In this document: positions 1 to 7,751 of the stretch, piece by piece
Numbering within the stretch: the stretch's first letter is position 1
Layout of the letters: every line of letters starts with the position of its first letter
NCBI GenBank assembly: GCA_050701115.1
Contig: JBOHER010000343.1
Location: forward strand, 1-45,696
Direction of reading: 5' to 3'
Origin: JBOHER01 sp050701115
GTDB taxonomy: Bacteria; Actinomycetota; Actinomycetes; Mycobacteriales; Pseudonocardiaceae
DNA: 45,696 bases
The notes under the pieces: model-generated
Database searches by the model: none
What the model was told of the DNA's origin: nothing
What the model saw: the letters and a program-made list of their open reading frames with translations, nothing else
Made by a program: the position numbers and the translations under genes

Positions 1-1
1 T

Positions 2-196
2 GGCGGTCCCGCGGGCGGCATGATGGGCGCGGGCGGCGCCGGCCGCGGCCAGGGTGCCGAGGACAAGGACCACCAGCGCAGGTACGGCCTGGACACCGAA
101 CTCGACGTCGACCTGCACGTGAAGGACGAGCACGGGGAGCGGATGATCGACCCGGTGACCGGCATGCCCGTCGTCCCGCCCGTCATCGGCGAATAG
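2..196 (+). CDS. C-terminal end of a Gly-rich, T7SS-type (PPE-like) protein, partial
   Basis: The open frame runs in from the window edge and stops with TAG at 194-196; the start lies outside, so about 64 residues are visible. They begin with a Gly/Ala/Met-rich stretch (GGPAGGMMGAGGAGRG), pass through an acidic/basic linker (AEDKDHQRRYGLDTE) and end in a short tail with DPVTGMPVVPPVIGE. This Gly-rich linker followed by an acidic tail is what I recall from the C-termini of PPE-like ESX-associated proteins in Pseudonocardiaceae. The next gene, 69 bases on, is an EspC-like protein, which fits. The family assignment is inference because the diagnostic N-terminal domain is missing. Confidence 0.55.
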   Translation, partial: GGPAGGMMGAGGAGRGQGAEDKDHQRRYGLDTELDVDLHVKDEHGERMIDPVTGMPVVPPVIGE

Positions 197-265
197 CGGA
201 ATGGCGCAGGCGGACTATGGCTATGTGGCAGAGTGCGACCAGCGAACTACCGAGGGGGACCGTCG

Positions 266-589
266 ATGGCCGGGTACCGTGTCGATCCTGACGCGCTGAT
301 CAAGGCGGCGGAACGAGCGGCCGATATCGCTGGCGAGGCGCACAAGGTCGACGTGCGTTCGCCGATCATGCTCATCGCGTCGGCCGTCCCGGGAGGACGA
401 TCTGCGGCTGCTGCCGAGGGCCTGGGTCCTGCCCTGTCGCTGGTGTGCGGGTCCTGGGCGAGCGACCTGGCGGCCCACGGTGAGAACCTGGGTGCCGCGA
501 CGGTGATGGTGTACCGGGAGAGCGAGGGGGCGGGCGAAGCCGAGTTCGAGTCGATCGCTGCCAGACTTGCCGGTGAAGGGCCGCGTTGA
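266..589 (+). CDS. EspC-like / WXG100-superfamily small protein (type VII secretion type)
   Basis: This encodes 107 residues. I chose ATG 266 because a good Shine-Dalgarno sequence (GAGGGGGA, 252-259) precedes it; a longer GTG start at 233 lacks one. The protein is small, helical and Ala-rich, with no signal peptide or membrane segment. Its layout (MAGYRVDPDALIKAAERAA at the N-terminus, then a second helix around SLVCGSWASDLAAHGENL) is that of EspC-type or WXG100-like proteins secreted by ESX systems as partners of larger substrates. No WXG is present; the turn contains GSWAS. It is translationally coupled to the next gene (TGATG at 587-591), suggesting stoichiometric production with the hydrolase. 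The family call is by pattern only. Confidence 0.65.
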   Translation: MAGYRVDPDALIKAAERAADIAGEAHKVDVRSPIMLIASAVPGGRSAAAAEGLGPALSLVCGSWASDLAAHGENLGAATVMVYRESEGAGEAEFESIAARLAGEGPR

Positions 590-2158
590 TGGTGTCGTGG
601 AGGGAAGTCAGGGACGGTTGGCAGCCCGGCAAGCTCGCCGAGCTCGCTGACAAGCTTCGACATTCGTCCGGCCAGTTCGACCGGCTTATCGACGATGCGC
701 GCGGATCGATGCACCCGCAGTCCTGGGAAGGCGACGCGGCGGATGCGGCCAGATCGAAGCTGCGGACGCTCACGACGCATGCGGAGGAGCGCGTCAAGGC
801 CGGTCTCGATGTGGTGTGGCGTGCCTGCGACGAGGTCGAGCCGCAAATCTGGGACCTCAAGCGCCAGGTGGAGGAGGCGGAAGCGATCGCAGCAGCCCAT
901 CAGTTCGTTATCGACGCGGCCGGTCAGGCCCAGTCGATCTCCCGTGACTCCGACTCGCCCGCGGACGTCATCGCGACCCGCAAGCGGGTGCACAGCGAGC
1001 TCACCGAGCGGGTGCGGATCGTGTGCGCGGAAGCCGAGTCGATCGACGAGTACCTTCACTCCCAGTTGCGAAAGGCCGGCGATCTGGCCGGCATCGATCA
1101 TGCTGACGAGGTCCGTGATCGCGAACGCGCCGGCGTGTTCAACCCACCGGACGGCGGCAGAGACCGGCACCGTGCTACCGCTCGAACGGGAGCGGCTGCA
1201 AGCGGAGCGCGAACAGATACTTGTCGACATGCGTGGCGGCATGCCCATCGACCGCGAGCGGCTAGTTGAGGTGGAGGACAAACTCGCCTCGCTGGACACC
1301 ATCGAGCAGGTACTGGATAGGGGCGACCGGCAACTGCTCGTGCTGGACCTCTCCCAGGATCGGGCCCAGGCTGCCATCGCCGTAGGCGACGTGGACACCG
1401 CCGACCACGTCGTACCGTTCACACCCGGTGTCACCTCCACCGTGGACGGCAGCATGGAGAACTACGACGCCAACATGCAGGATCTCAAGTTCAACATGGA
1501 GGACATCCTCGACCGGACTGGTCGAACCGACGAGACGGTGGCGACGGTGAGCTGGATCGGCTACCAAGCGCCGCAGCTGTCGATCGATAGTTTGACCGAC
1601 CCCGGGGAGAGCACCCTTCTCGACGGGGCTGCCAGGTCGGGAGCGGCCAAGCTCGCGCCCTTCCTGGATGGGTTGGACGCCGCCCGGCCAGGTGATTCGC
1701 CACACCTGACCGCGATAGGCCACTCCTACGGGTCGGTGGTGACCGGCATGGCCCTGCAGCAGGCTACTTCCGTCGACGATGCGGTTATCTTCGGCTCGCC
1801 AGGTCCCGGAACCCACGACATCGGCAACCTCAACGTTGGTGAGGGCAGGCTGGTGTCCATCGAGGCGAAGAATGATGTCGTCGCCGACCTTGGGCGGTTC
1901 GGTGGAGACCCCACCTTCATGGAGGGTGTCAGGCATGGGTCGTCGGAGTCCGCTGTCAACCCGCTGACCGGCCAGCAGATGGTAGGCGTAGAGGGTCATA
2001 GCGCCTACTTCGAGAACGATTCGACCAGTCAGTTCAACATGGCGGCCATCGCCGTCGGTGAACGGGAGTTGGTCGTCGAAGGGCGCACCGTCGATTCCGG
2101 TGACTACATCGCCGGTGGCGTGCGGGGATGGCTGCGATCTCAAGGTTGGCCGATCTAG
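589..2158 (+). pseudogene. DUF1023 alpha/beta hydrolase with helical WXG-like N-terminus, interrupted by one frameshift
   Basis: Two overlapping frames make one protein. The first runs from ATG 589 (MVSWREVRDGWQPG) and is open to 1269, but its sense ends near 1152-1165. The second, in the next frame, carries the rest (ETGTVLPLERERLQAE onwards) to TAG 2156-2158. Joined, the product is about 520 residues: a helical coiled N-terminal region resembling a WXG100/ESX helical bundle, then a DUF1023 (Abhydrolase_8) domain. Its nucleophile motif GHSYGS is at 1718-1735 with Ser at 1724-1726, and GSPGPG and EGHSAYF follow. DUF1023 enzymes are predicted serine hydrolases, often surface-exposed or secreted in actinobacteria. 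Loss of two bases in the GC-rich run GACGGCGGCAGAG at 1151-1163 would explain the shift. It may be a true pseudogene or an assembly error. Confidence 0.8.
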
Positions 2159-2165
2159 GAGCTAC

Positions 2166-2735
2166 ATGACCATCCGTGCACTTGTATCCCTATTCGCCGC
2201 CGTGTTGCTGTGCGGCTGCGTCCCGGAGGGCAGAGACATCAACGACAATCCCAACGCGGGAACGGTTGAGGACCAGTACAGGGCCCTTGCCCAACGACCC
2301 GATATCGAGCAAGCCACGGAGCAGTGGAGTCAATTGCTGCAGGAGGTTAGGGACCTGCTCAGCGAGGAGTACGGGTTGCCTGAATGGCAGTTCCGTGAGG
2401 GTAACCGGATCAGCCGTGCTGGGTGCGGCTTCGACTTTCCCGATATCAGCGGCGACGGCGAAGCGCGGAACATCCGGGGTGGCTACAGCGAAGCCCCGAT
2501 CCCCGCGGGCAGCTGGGACGAGGCTGTCACCAAGGTCGGTGAGATCGCCAAGCGCTACGGCTTCACCGGCGTCCTGCGCATCGCTGACAAGGGTAACTAC
2601 CACGAGGTCGAGTTCAGCGACCCGAACGGCACTCGGCTCAACTTCGGCGCCCAGGTCAACACCTCGCTCAGCCTCGGCTCCGGCTGCTACCTAACCGCCG
2701 AGGCCAAGCGCCGAGATGCCCCCGAACCACAGTGA
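2166..2735 (+). CDS. Secreted lipoprotein, LppA-like
   Basis: This encodes 189 residues, starting at ATG 2166 with AGGAG (2157-2161) overlapping the hydrolase stop codon, so the two are probably co-transcribed. The first 18 residues form a short hydrophobic signal ending in a lipobox (LLCGC, lipidated Cys18), which places the protein on the outer face of the membrane. The mature part has a paired-Cys pattern (GCGFDF and GSGCYL) that could form one disulphide, plus motifs WQFREGN and EVEFSDPNG. I recall this pattern from LppA-family actinobacterial lipoproteins (of unknown function), often beside DUF1023 hydrolases, but cannot confirm the family. Its position after a T7SS-like hydrolase would suit an immunity or accessory role; that is speculation. 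Confidence 0.75.
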   Translation: MTIRALVSLFAAVLLCGCVPEGRDINDNPNAGTVEDQYRALAQRPDIEQATEQWSQLLQEVRDLLSEEYGLPEWQFREGNRISRAGCGFDFPDISGDGEARNIRGGYSEAPIPAGSWDEAVTKVGEIAKRYGFTGVLRIADKGNYHEVEFSDPNGTRLNFGAQVNTSLSLGSGCYLTAEAKRRDAPEPQ

Positions 2736-2784
2736 CCATCGGCACCCAACGATCTTGGCCGAGCCGTTTCGTCGTCCCCGCCCC

Positions 2785-2808
2785 CCGGCTCGCCGCACCG
2801 TCAGCCGG
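2785..2808. terminator. Weak inverted repeat between convergent genes
   Basis: CCGGCT (2785-2790) and AGCCGG (2803-2808) can pair across a 12-base loop between the convergent lipoprotein and ftsI genes. The repeat overlaps the ftsI stop codon. There is no T-run. This is the only terminator-like structure in the junction. Confidence 0.25.
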
Positions 2809-4795
2809 CGACAAGGGGCACGATCGGAGCGCTTTTCTCGGACAGCGGGATCTGGTACCGCTGGGTGAGATAGGACGCGATGTCCTGGAACAACGGCGCT
2901 GCGGAGTGGCCCTCGGGCAGCGTGGTGTCCGGCGCGTCGAGCATGATGCCCACAACGAACCGCGGATTGTCGGCGGGCAGGATCCCGGCGAAGGTGATGT
3001 TGTACTTCGACTGCGAGTAGCGCCCGGTCGCCGGATTGACCTGTTGCGCGGTGCCGGTCTTCCCGGAGATCTGGTAGCCCGCGATCGCCGCCGCGGGTGC
3101 GGTGCCGCTGTTCAGCCCCTCGCCGCGCTGCGTGGTAGCTAACAGCAGCTTCAGCACCGAGTCGGCCGTCTCCGGGCTGACCACCTGGATCCGCTGCGGT
3201 GCGGGCTCGGGAACCCGGCTGCCGTCCGGCTTGACCTTCGACCGCACGATCCTGGGCTCGACGCGTAGCCCGTCGTTGGCGATGGCCTGGTACATGCCCG
3301 CCATCTGCACCACGGTCATCGACAAACCCTGTCCGATCGGCAGGTTGCCGAAGGTGGTGCCCGACCACTGGCTCCTGGGCGGCACCACGCCCCGGCTCTC
3401 ACCCGGCAGGCCGATCTCGGTGCGCTGGCCGAGCCCGAACCGCTGCAGCAGCGCGGCATAGCGCTCCTCCCCCAGTTCCTGGGCGAGCATCAGGGTGCCG
3501 ACGTTGGACGACTTGGCGAAGATCCCGGTGGTGGTCATGGCGATCGTGCCGTGCGCCCAGGCGTCCCGCACGGTGTGATCGGCGATCCGGATCGTGCCCG
3601 GCACCTGGTGCACCGCGTCCGGCTTGGTGACGTTGTGCTCGATGGCGCCGGCCGCGGTGACGACCTTGTTCACCGAACCCGGCTCGTACGGCGTGGTCAC
3701 CGCCCGGTTGTTCATCGACGCGGGCGATGCCGCCGCGATGTTGTTCGGATCGAAGGTTTTGTCGTTGGCCAGCGCATAGATCTCCGCCGTCTCCGCGTCC
3801 ATGATCACCGCGGTGCCGCCCTCGGCATTGGTTCGGTCCACGTAGCGCGACAACCGCTCCTGCAGGTCGTACTGCAGATCCGAGTCGAGCGTCAACTGAA
3901 GATCAGAACCCGCGACCGCGGGCCGCAGATCACGCTCGGTTCCGGGGATGACCACGTCGTTGCCCTCGGCGGTGTCCACCAGCCGCCTGCCCGGCTGCCC
4001 CGCGAGATCGTTGTCGCGGGCACTCTCCAGGCCGATGAGACCGTGCACATTGTGCTTGGAGACGTCCGGCTCGTCCATCCGCCAGTTGGCGAAGCCCACG
4101 ATATTGGCGGCGAGTGTGCCGCCGGGGTATTCCCGGTAGGCCCGCTTCTCCTCGGCGATCTCCGGAAACTTCTCGCGGATCTCCGCGGCCACCGAGGGCT
4201 CGACCCGGTCCACCAGGAAGGTGAAGCTGCCCGGCTTGCGGAACTTGGCCAGCAGTTCCTCCTCGGTGGTCAGGTCGGGGAGCTTGGCAGCCATGAACCG
4301 CGAGATTTCCCGAATGCGCGTCTCGAAGTTCTTTCCTGATCGTGGGTCCTTCTCGGCGTACTCATTCCAGGTCTTGCGCATCAGGCGCAGGTTCACCTGC
4401 AACGTGCGGGTCTCCACACTGAACGCGAGCTCCGCCCCATTTCTGTCCACAATGGACCCTCGACGCGCCGGAATGTCGATGATCGTGGCGCGTTGCCGCT
4501 CCGCTCGATCGGACAAGGCCTCGGCCTGGAACGCATGCAGGTACACCAGCTTCACCCCGGCCAGCACGAGCACCGCGACCAGAAACGCGCTCACCCCGGT
4601 GTACCGGTTGAACCGCAGGGCACCCCCTCGAAGCGTGGGCCTGCGCCCGCGCTTGCGACCCGAGCTCACGCGCTTGGCACTGACCGACGACCGCCGGTTC
4701 GCGCCGGTCCGCCTGCCGGCCGCACCGCTCCCCCGGGAACGAGCCGTGCCGGTCGCACTCCTCCCCCCTCGGGACCCCGGCCTGCTCGGCATCAT
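2801..4795 (-). CDS. ftsI: Peptidoglycan D,D-transpeptidase FtsI (PBP3, class B)
   Basis: This encodes 664 residues. FtsI cross-links septal peptidoglycan at the divisome. The order is: basic cytoplasmic tail (1-65), one membrane anchor (about 66-86), PBP dimerisation region with RRGSIVDRNG (about 111-120), and transpeptidase domain from about 300. Catalytic motifs are all present: SxxK is S374-V-N-K377 (EPGSVNK), SxN is S429-S-N431 and KTGT is 579-582. No PASTA domains follow, as is usual in actinobacterial FtsI. The start overlaps the ftsL stop by four bases (ATGA), showing translational coupling. It is the last gene of this dcw segment; the neighbour downstream is on the opposite strand, so murE does not follow directly as in the classical cluster. 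Confidence 0.96.
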   Translation of the reverse strand: MMPSRPGSRGGRSATGTARSRGSGAAGRRTGANRRSSVSAKRVSSGRKRGRRPTLRGGALRFNRYTGVSAFLVAVLVLAGVKLVYLHAFQAEALSDRAERQRATIIDIPARRGSIVDRNGAELAFSVETRTLQVNLRLMRKTWNEYAEKDPRSGKNFETRIREISRFMAAKLPDLTTEEELLAKFRKPGSFTFLVDRVEPSVAAEIREKFPEIAEEKRAYREYPGGTLAANIVGFANWRMDEPDVSKHNVHGLIGLESARDNDLAGQPGRRLVDTAEGNDVVIPGTERDLRPAVAGSDLQLTLDSDLQYDLQERLSRYVDRTNAEGGTAVIMDAETAEIYALANDKTFDPNNIAAASPASMNNRAVTTPYEPGSVNKVVTAAGAIEHNVTKPDAVHQVPGTIRIADHTVRDAWAHGTIAMTTTGIFAKSSNVGTLMLAQELGEERYAALLQRFGLGQRTEIGLPGESRGVVPPRSQWSGTTFGNLPIGQGLSMTVVQMAGMYQAIANDGLRVEPRIVRSKVKPDGSRVPEPAPQRIQVVSPETADSVLKLLLATTQRGEGLNSGTAPAAAIAGYQISGKTGTAQQVNPATGRYSQSKYNITFAGILPADNPRFVVGIMLDAPDTTLPEGHSAAPLFQDIASYLTQRYQIPLSEKSAPIVPLVAG

Positions 4796-5583
4796 CGTCC
4801 TCCCGCGGCCTCGTCGCCGGCCGGTGCGCCGTCCGCCCGCACCTGCCGCCGGTCCGCGCCCTGCCGATCCTCCTCGCGCCGCTCGCCTCGTTCAGCCTCG
4901 CCTTCCCGCGATGAGCGAGCGGTCTCCTGCCGCTCCGGCTGGCGCGGCGGCGCGGATGCCGGACGCGGCTGGGCCTTCTTCGGCTCTCCGAACAACTTCG
5001 GCTTTCCGTTGGCGGACACCAAGATTCGCGCCGGATCCTCGGAGGGGACCATGCCGAGCGCTCGCGCGCGCCCGGCGAGCGATGACGCCGATTGCCTGCG
5101 GGTGACTTCCTGCTGCAGCCGCTCCGCACGCTCAGCGAGGGCAGCCGTTTCGCCCCGCACACTGTCCAGCCGATAGGAGTCCGCGATCGCCTGCGTGGAC
5201 AGCCACAGGGTGAGGGCGACGCCTGCCGTCAGCAGGCCCATCATCAGCACCACGAAACCCGCCCTCGTGGTGGGCAGGCGAATCTTGAGTAACCTCCCGA
5301 ACTCCTGCGCGGTGGCCGTCCGGTCCCCCGCACCGCGCAACACGGTCTCCGTCCGGTGCGCTCGGCGTGCGTAGGCCTTCTCCGCGGCCGACCTGCGGCC
5401 CCCCTCGGGTGCGGCGCGCTCGGTGGTGGCTGAGCGGACGGGCCTCGAGCGGGTGCTCTGCCGCTGCGTGGCCGATCGCTGCCCGGCCCGCTGCTGGGTC
5501 GTCCTGGACCGGGAGCCGGTTCGGGCACCGCGCCCGGCATGCGAACGTCCGGAGTGGGTGCGTGACCGCGTGGGTGCCGTCAT
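4792..5583 (-). CDS. ftsL: FtsL-like septum protein (membrane-anchored, coiled coil)
   Basis: This encodes 263 residues. A long Arg/Ser/Thr-rich basic cytoplasmic region (1-107) precedes one membrane span (about 108-130, GFVVLMMGLLTAGVALTLWL). A short septum-type coiled coil follows (EIxLxxxxxRL-like: ETAALAERAERLQQEVTRRQ), and the end is charged and low-complexity (Glu/Arg/Pro rich). Size and position between rsmH and ftsI fit the actinobacterial FtsL-like protein (Rv2164c type), which joins the divisome with FtsB and FtsQ. It overlaps rsmH and ftsI by four bases at each end. Sequence identity in this family is low, so the call rests on topology and context. Confidence 0.8.
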   Translation of the reverse strand: MTAPTRSRTHSGRSHAGRGARTGSRSRTTQQRAGQRSATQRQSTRSRPVRSATTERAAPEGGRRSAAEKAYARRAHRTETVLRGAGDRTATAQEFGRLLKIRLPTTRAGFVVLMMGLLTAGVALTLWLSTQAIADSYRLDSVRGETAALAERAERLQQEVTRRQSASSLAGRARALGMVPSEDPARILVSANGKPKLFGEPKKAQPRPASAPPRQPERQETARSSREGEAERGERREEDRQGADRRQVRADGAPAGDEAAGGR

Positions 5584-6554
5584 GCCGCCTCCTTCGCAAT
5601 ACGCTCGGCCGCTCGCAGCCGTACTGAACTGGCTCGTGGGTTGTCGTCGATCTCCGCTGCGGACGCCTGCTCGGCACCGCGGGTCAGCAGCTTCAGTTCG
5701 GGCCCGTGCCCCTCGAGCTCGACCGGGAGCCCCTGCGGCGTCCGCGACTTCGCCCGCTCAGCCAGGACCCTCTTGACCATCCGGTCCTCGAGCGAGTGGT
5801 AGGACTCCACGACGATCCGGCCGCCGACCGCCAGCACGTCCAGCGCGGCGGGCAAGGCCCGCCGCAGCACGTCGAGTTCTCCGTTGACCTCGATCCGCAG
5901 CGCCTGGAAAGTTCGCTTCGCGGGATGCCCCCCGGTCCGCCTGCTCGCCGCGGGTACCGCGTCATAGAGCAGCCGCACCAACCGGGCGCTGTCGCTGAAC
6001 GGCTCCCTTTCCCGTTCCGCGGCGACGATCTTGGCGATCCGGCTCGCGAACCGCTCTTCGCCGTACTCCCGCAGGATCCGGGTCAGCGCGGCGACAGGAT
6101 AGGTATTGAGCACGTCGGCCGCGGTCTGCCCGGTGGCCGGATCCATCCGCATGTCCAGCGGCGCGTCCTGCGCGTAGGCGAACCCACGCTCGCGCTGATC
6201 GAGTTGCATGGAGGAGACGCCGAGGTCGAACAGGATCGCGTCGGCTTCCGCCAGGTCGAACTCGGCGAGCACGTGGGGTATCTGGTCGTAGACCGCGTGC
6301 ACCAGGCGCACCCGATCGCCGTGCCGGGCAAGCCGTTGGGCGGAGCGGGCCAGGGCATGCGGATCGCGGTCGAGGCCGATCAAGCGCAAAGCGGGATGTG
6401 CGGACAGCAGTGCGTCCGCATGCCCCCCGAGGCCGAGGGTGGCGTCCACCAGGACCGCGTCTTTGCCGGCGACCGCAGTTGCGAACAGAGTCAGGATGCG
6501 ATCAAGCATCACCGGCACATGCCCGGCATCCGCGCCGCGCTCATCCCCTGCCAT
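5580..6554 (-). CDS. rsmH: 16S rRNA (cytosine-1402 N4)-methyltransferase RsmH (MraW)
   Basis: This encodes 324 residues from ATG 6554, supported by GGAAGGGGG just upstream; a longer in-frame start at 6587 lacks this. RsmH methylates N4 of C1402 in the 16S rRNA P-site using S-adenosylmethionine. Visible motifs are GHVPVMLDR at the N-terminus, the SAM loop VDATLGLGGHADALL, LIGLDRDPHAL, ILFDLGVSSMQLD, and the C-terminal SYHSLEDRMVK signature. It overlaps ftsL by four bases. A leader of about 230 bases with a small hairpin separates it from mraZ. Confidence 0.96.
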   Translation of the reverse strand: MAGDERGADAGHVPVMLDRILTLFATAVAGKDAVLVDATLGLGGHADALLSAHPALRLIGLDRDPHALARSAQRLARHGDRVRLVHAVYDQIPHVLAEFDLAEADAILFDLGVSSMQLDQRERGFAYAQDAPLDMRMDPATGQTAADVLNTYPVAALTRILREYGEERFASRIAKIVAAEREREPFSDSARLVRLLYDAVPAASRRTGGHPAKRTFQALRIEVNGELDVLRRALPAALDVLAVGGRIVVESYHSLEDRMVKRVLAERAKSRTPQGLPVELEGHGPELKLLTRGAEQASAAEIDDNPRASSVRLRAAERIAKEAA

Positions 6555-6747
6555 GGCTACCCCCTTCCGCCTGTCCAGGCCTGACACTCCGCCCCGCGAT
6601 CGGGAAGGATCTGTGCCGATGCCGTCAGGTCCCCGTCCGCTCCGCCGCGAACCTGGTGCCGGGGAAGGTGCACCAGGGTCCTACGTGCGGACAGAGGCCT
6701 CACGGCATCCGCTCCGAGTAATCTGCCTGCCTGCTTGGCTGACCCAC

Positions 6748-6766
6748 ACCCCCCGACGGTGGGGGT
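6748..6766. terminator. Small hairpin between mraZ and rsmH
   Basis: ACCCCC (6748-6753) pairs with GGGGGT (6761-6766) around a seven-base loop, 18 bases past the mraZ stop. There is no T-run. It could attenuate or process the mraZ-rsmH transcript. No gene lies in 6555-6783. Confidence 0.35.
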
Positions 6767-6783
6767 CGCCGCGTCAGGGCCGG

Positions 6784-7215
6784 CTAGAACACACCCGGCA
6801 GTACCTCCTCTTGTGCCTTGGCGTAGCTGTCTTCGTGCTCCTCCAGGTAGCCCTGCCACGCCTGGGCGTCCCAGATCTCCAGCCTGGTGATCGCCCCGAT
6901 CACCACGCACTCCTTGTTGAGCCCGGCATAGCGCCGAAGCTCGGGCGCGATCGCGATGCGCCCCTGCCCGTCCGGGCGTTGCTCGTCAGTTCCGGCGAAC
7001 AGATAGCGCTGGTAGGCACGCACCGCCGTATTGGTGAACGGCGCATCGGCCACCTTGCGTGCCATCTGCTCGAACTCGGCGCGCGGGAAGACGTAGAGGC
7101 AGTGGTCTTGCCCTTTGGTCACCATCAGCCCACCTGCCAACGCGTCGCGGAACTTCGCGGGCAGCGTGAGCCGCCCCTTGTCATCGAGCTTGGGCGTGTG
7201 GGTGCCGAGAAACAC
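6784..7215 (-). CDS. mraZ: Transcriptional regulator MraZ
   Basis: This encodes 143 residues from GTG 7215, with GGGAGGTGG just upstream. MraZ is a ring-forming AbrB-like DNA-binding protein that controls its own division gene cluster. Both halves of the duplicated fold are visible: FLGTHTPKLDDKGRLTLPAK at the start, and FAGTDEQRPDGQGRIAIAPE from about residue 73, each with the D-x-x-GR core. The length matches the family. The upstream region carries four evenly spaced TGGKG repeats over a promoter, so autoregulation is likely. Confidence 0.96.
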   Translation of the reverse strand: MFLGTHTPKLDDKGRLTLPAKFRDALAGGLMVTKGQDHCLYVFPRAEFEQMARKVADAPFTNTAVRAYQRYLFAGTDEQRPDGQGRIAIAPELRRYAGLNKECVVIGAITRLEIWDAQAWQGYLEEHEDSYAKAQEEVLPGVF

Positions 7216-7277
7216 GGCTCCCACCTCCCTGCCGGGCCCTCTCCGCTGCCGAGGACCGGCCACGGGGCTCCCTATGG

Positions 7278-7312
7278 CCCCACTGACCACCACCGTACCC
7301 CACTTTTCACCA
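7278..7312 (-). promoter_or_regulatory. MraZ operator: four TGGKG direct repeats at 10-bp period
   Basis: On the minus strand TGGTG, TGGGG, TGGTG, TGGGG occur at 7312-7308, 7302-7298, 7292-7288 and 7282-7278, exactly 10 bp apart. This matches the known MraZ operator design (TGGGN-type boxes with 5-nt spacers). The repeats cover the predicted mraZ promoter, so MraZ bound here should repress its own cluster. Confidence 0.75.
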
Positions 7313-7319
7313 CAGTCAA
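7292..7319 (-). promoter_or_regulatory. Predicted mraZ promoter
   Basis: On the minus strand TTGACT (7319-7314) is followed after 16 bases by TACGGT (7297-7292). Transcription would start near 7285, about 70 bases before the GTG start. It lies inside the MraZ repeats. Confidence 0.5.
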
Positions 7320-7419
7320 CGCGAGATCGCCTGTGATCAGCTTCGTGATGACGAAGTTTTCGCAGCTCACCGGCGGGGAGCGGCGGTGGGGAACGGTGGG
7401 GAGATGAACGCCGCACTGT

Positions 7420-7451
7420 GCTGTTCATCCCTCGAATGGGGGATGAACAGC
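7420..7451. repeat. Perfect 12-bp inverted repeat in the mraZ-moxR divergent region
   Basis: GCTGTTCATCCC (7420-7431) is repeated inverted as GGGATGAACAGC (7440-7451) around TCGAATGG. It lies between two divergent operons and no T-run follows, so an operator is more likely than a terminator. Nearby on the plus strand are two TGGGG boxes (7387-7391, 7397-7401) also 10 bp apart. Confidence 0.7.
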
Positions 7452-7577
7452 GCGCGCACCGGCTGGAATCGCGCCCAGATCGGCTCGATCGGGGTCGGCT
7501 GGGGCGAAGCAGGGGCTCTGGTGGAGCGCGGTGGGGACCATAGTGGGGCGGTGTTTGATCCGGCGCGCGATTGCGCC

Positions 7578-7595
7578 AGCTGATCGAAATCAGCT
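7578..7595. promoter_or_regulatory. Palindrome upstream of moxR
   Basis: AGCTGAT-CGAA-ATCAGCT is a perfect 7-bp inverted repeat, about 50 bases before a consensus -35-like TTGACA (7645-7650). It is a candidate operator for the moxR operon. The rest of the 536-base gap 7216-7751 holds no convincing gene. Confidence 0.4.
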
Positions 7596-7644
7596 CTGTC
7601 ACAATCAGTTACTCGAGGGTTAGGGCGGAGAAGTTCGCCAAGGT

Positions 7645-7671
7645 TTGACACACTTCTTGGGAGAGTGACGT
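7645..7671 (+). promoter_or_regulatory. Possible moxR promoter
   Basis: TTGACA (7645-7650) is a perfect -35. The best -10 is weak (TGACGT, 7666-7671, spacing 15). The predicted start is about 80 bases before the moxR GTG. Confidence 0.35.
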
Positions 7672-7751
7672 GCCGGCGGCTCTTACCCGGGCCCACTGAG
7701 CGCGTCACTACCCCACGCGTAGCCGCGCGGGATGAGCTCACAGGAGGTCGT

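Noticed and set aside
1145..1170. Programmed frameshift in the hydrolase
   Set aside because: No slippery heptamer or downstream stem was recognised; mutation or sequencing error is simpler.
247..1455. Long minus-strand frame antisense to the hydrolase
   Set aside because: Ser/Arg-rich shadow typical of GC-rich coding DNA; the plus strand has conserved motifs.
7386..7583. Plus-strand 65-codon frame in the mraZ-moxR gap
   Set aside because: It covers the palindrome and operator-like repeats and has no recognisable domain.
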